From Cytobacillus pseudoceanisediminis (GTDB lineage Bacteria; Bacillota; Bacilli; Bacillales; Cytobacillaceae): a stretch of 64,000 bases of DNA. Shown here piece by piece: positions 63,341-64,000 of this stretch. Position 1 is the first letter of the stretch. Every line of letters starts with the position of its first letter. Made by a program: the position numbers and the translations under genes. Location: positions 2,294,001 through 2,358,000 of the forward strand of contig NZ_CP097349.1 in the NCBI RefSeq assembly GCF_023516215.1, given 5' to 3'. The notes under the pieces were generated by a model that did no database searches, was not told the origin of the DNA, and saw nothing but the letters and a program-made list of their open reading frames with translations.

Positions 63341-64000
63341 ATGAATGCAACAGGTGTAATTGTAGAATATAATCCTTTTCATAACGGCCATGTTTTTCAT
63401 TTGGAGCAGGCAAAAAAAGTTTCAGGTGCAGAAACCATTATAGCTGTCATGAGCGGCAACTTTCTCCAGAGGGGGAACCTGCATTAGTTTCCAAATGGAA
63501 ACGTGCTGAAATGGCATTAAGAGCGGGTGCAGATATTGTATTTGAGCTTCCATACCAGTTTGCTGTTCAGCAGGCAGATATTTTTGCAAGCGGAGCTGTA
63601 TCCATTCTGGAAGCAGCCGGCTGCAGGAGCCTTTGCTTCGGAAGCGAATCCGGCAGTATGGAAAGCTTTCACCAAACTTTATCTTTTCTTGAGGAACATA
63701 ATTCTGCCTATCAAGAAAGGGTCAGAGTGCATCTGGATGCTGGCTTCAGCTATCCCAAAGCAACATCGATGGCATTCCTCGATCTGAACCCTGAAGGTGA
63801 ATTGGTAGACCTTTCAAAACCTAATAATATTCTTGGCTTTCAGTATTTAAAGTCAGCCCGAAGGCAATATTCATCCATGGAACTTTTTACAGTTGCAAGA
63901 AAAAGCGCAGGATACCACGACGAACAATTTGCTTCTGATTCTATAGCAAGTGCCACAAGCATAAGAAAAGCACTTTTTTCCAAGAATGGAGAGATTGAAT
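63341..64000 (+). CDS. tmcAL: tRNA(Met) cytidine acetate ligase TmcAL (YlbM), N-terminal part, frameshifted
   Basis: Makes N4-acetylcytidine at the wobble base of elongator tRNA-Met from acetate and ATP. The N terminus [20 protein letters not shown] has the HxGH-like nucleotidyl-transferase motif (NPFHNGH), followed by [10 protein letters not shown]. The frame breaks at the G5 run 63471-63475; one more G gives [21 protein letters not shown] and continues open to the window end with [17 protein letters not shown] and SATSIRKAL. The start follows GAGGAG. The gene runs off the window and is divergent from ylbN. Confidence 0.93.

Overview
This 64 kb window is a chromosomal segment of an endospore-forming, meso-DAP-type member of the Bacillaceae. 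Gene content and order follow the Bacillus subtilis ylbM-to-coaBC interval almost gene for gene, read here on the minus strand. The interspersed repeats and the moderate GC content suggest a Cytobacillus/Mesobacillus ('Bacillus firmus'-like) organism; that placement is inference. No tRNA, rRNA, CRISPR array, prophage or insertion sequence was seen. Only four genes lie on the plus strand: rqcH, hmp, a GNAT acetyltransferase (ylbP-like) and tmcAL.

Layout, left to right. (1) 1-5335: coaBC (partial), rpoZ, gmk, remA, yloC and the calcium P-type ATPase yloB. (2) 5795-7509: rqcH, on the plus strand. (3) 7564-19415: the complete pyrimidine operon pyrR-pyrP-pyrB-pyrC-carA-carB-pyrK-pyrD-pyrF-pyrE, read leftwards from a near-consensus promoter, with three PyrR-type attenuators. 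(4) 19412-25059: rluD-like pseudouridine synthase, lspA, ylyA, ileS with an isoleucine T-box leader, and divIVA. (5) 25313-31461: the ylm cluster (ylmH, yggT, sepF, ylmE, pgeF, ylmC), then sigG, sigE and spoIIGA. (6) 31856-33085: hmp flavohaemoglobin, on the plus strand, with an Fnr-like site. (7) 33200-53086: the division and cell-wall (dcw) cluster, with ftsZ-ftsA-sbp-ylxX-ylxW-divIB-murB-murG-spoVE-murD-mraY, a small Mur-ligase-like gene, then murE-spoVD-pbpB-ftsL-rsmH-mraZ. (8) 53364-63139: bshC, a DUF3397 protein, panE, a biotin-dependent acyl-CoA carboxylase operon (yngE/yngHB/yngH type) with a cre box, ylbP, rsfA, an enoyl-CoA hydratase-fold protein, rpmF and ylbN. (9) 63341-64000: tmcAL (partial).

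The genes serve a few linked programmes: UMP synthesis with RNA-level feedback, peptidoglycan precursor synthesis and septation, early sporulation (spoIIGA/sigE/sigG, spoVD, spoVE, ylmC, rsfA), and translation quality control (rqcH, ylmH).

The most striking feature is technical. I count 20 frame breaks in 18 genes, including essential ones (ftsZ, divIB, murB, murG). Nineteen are repaired by adding one base, in nearly every case to a homopolymer; the remaining one (spoVD) is also at a homopolymer. The pattern is what uncorrected homopolymer compression would produce, so I annotate full-length restored genes and mark each break. One break falsely fuses pyrB to pyrC. I did not find a convincing new multi-gene system. 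The best biological leads are a stand-alone Mur-ligase N-domain-like protein between murE and mraY, an Fnr-like box centred near -41.5 of hmp, three GTGG repeats at 10-bp spacing before mraZ, a cre box before the carboxylase operon, and a crotonase-fold protein lacking the second catalytic glutamate.
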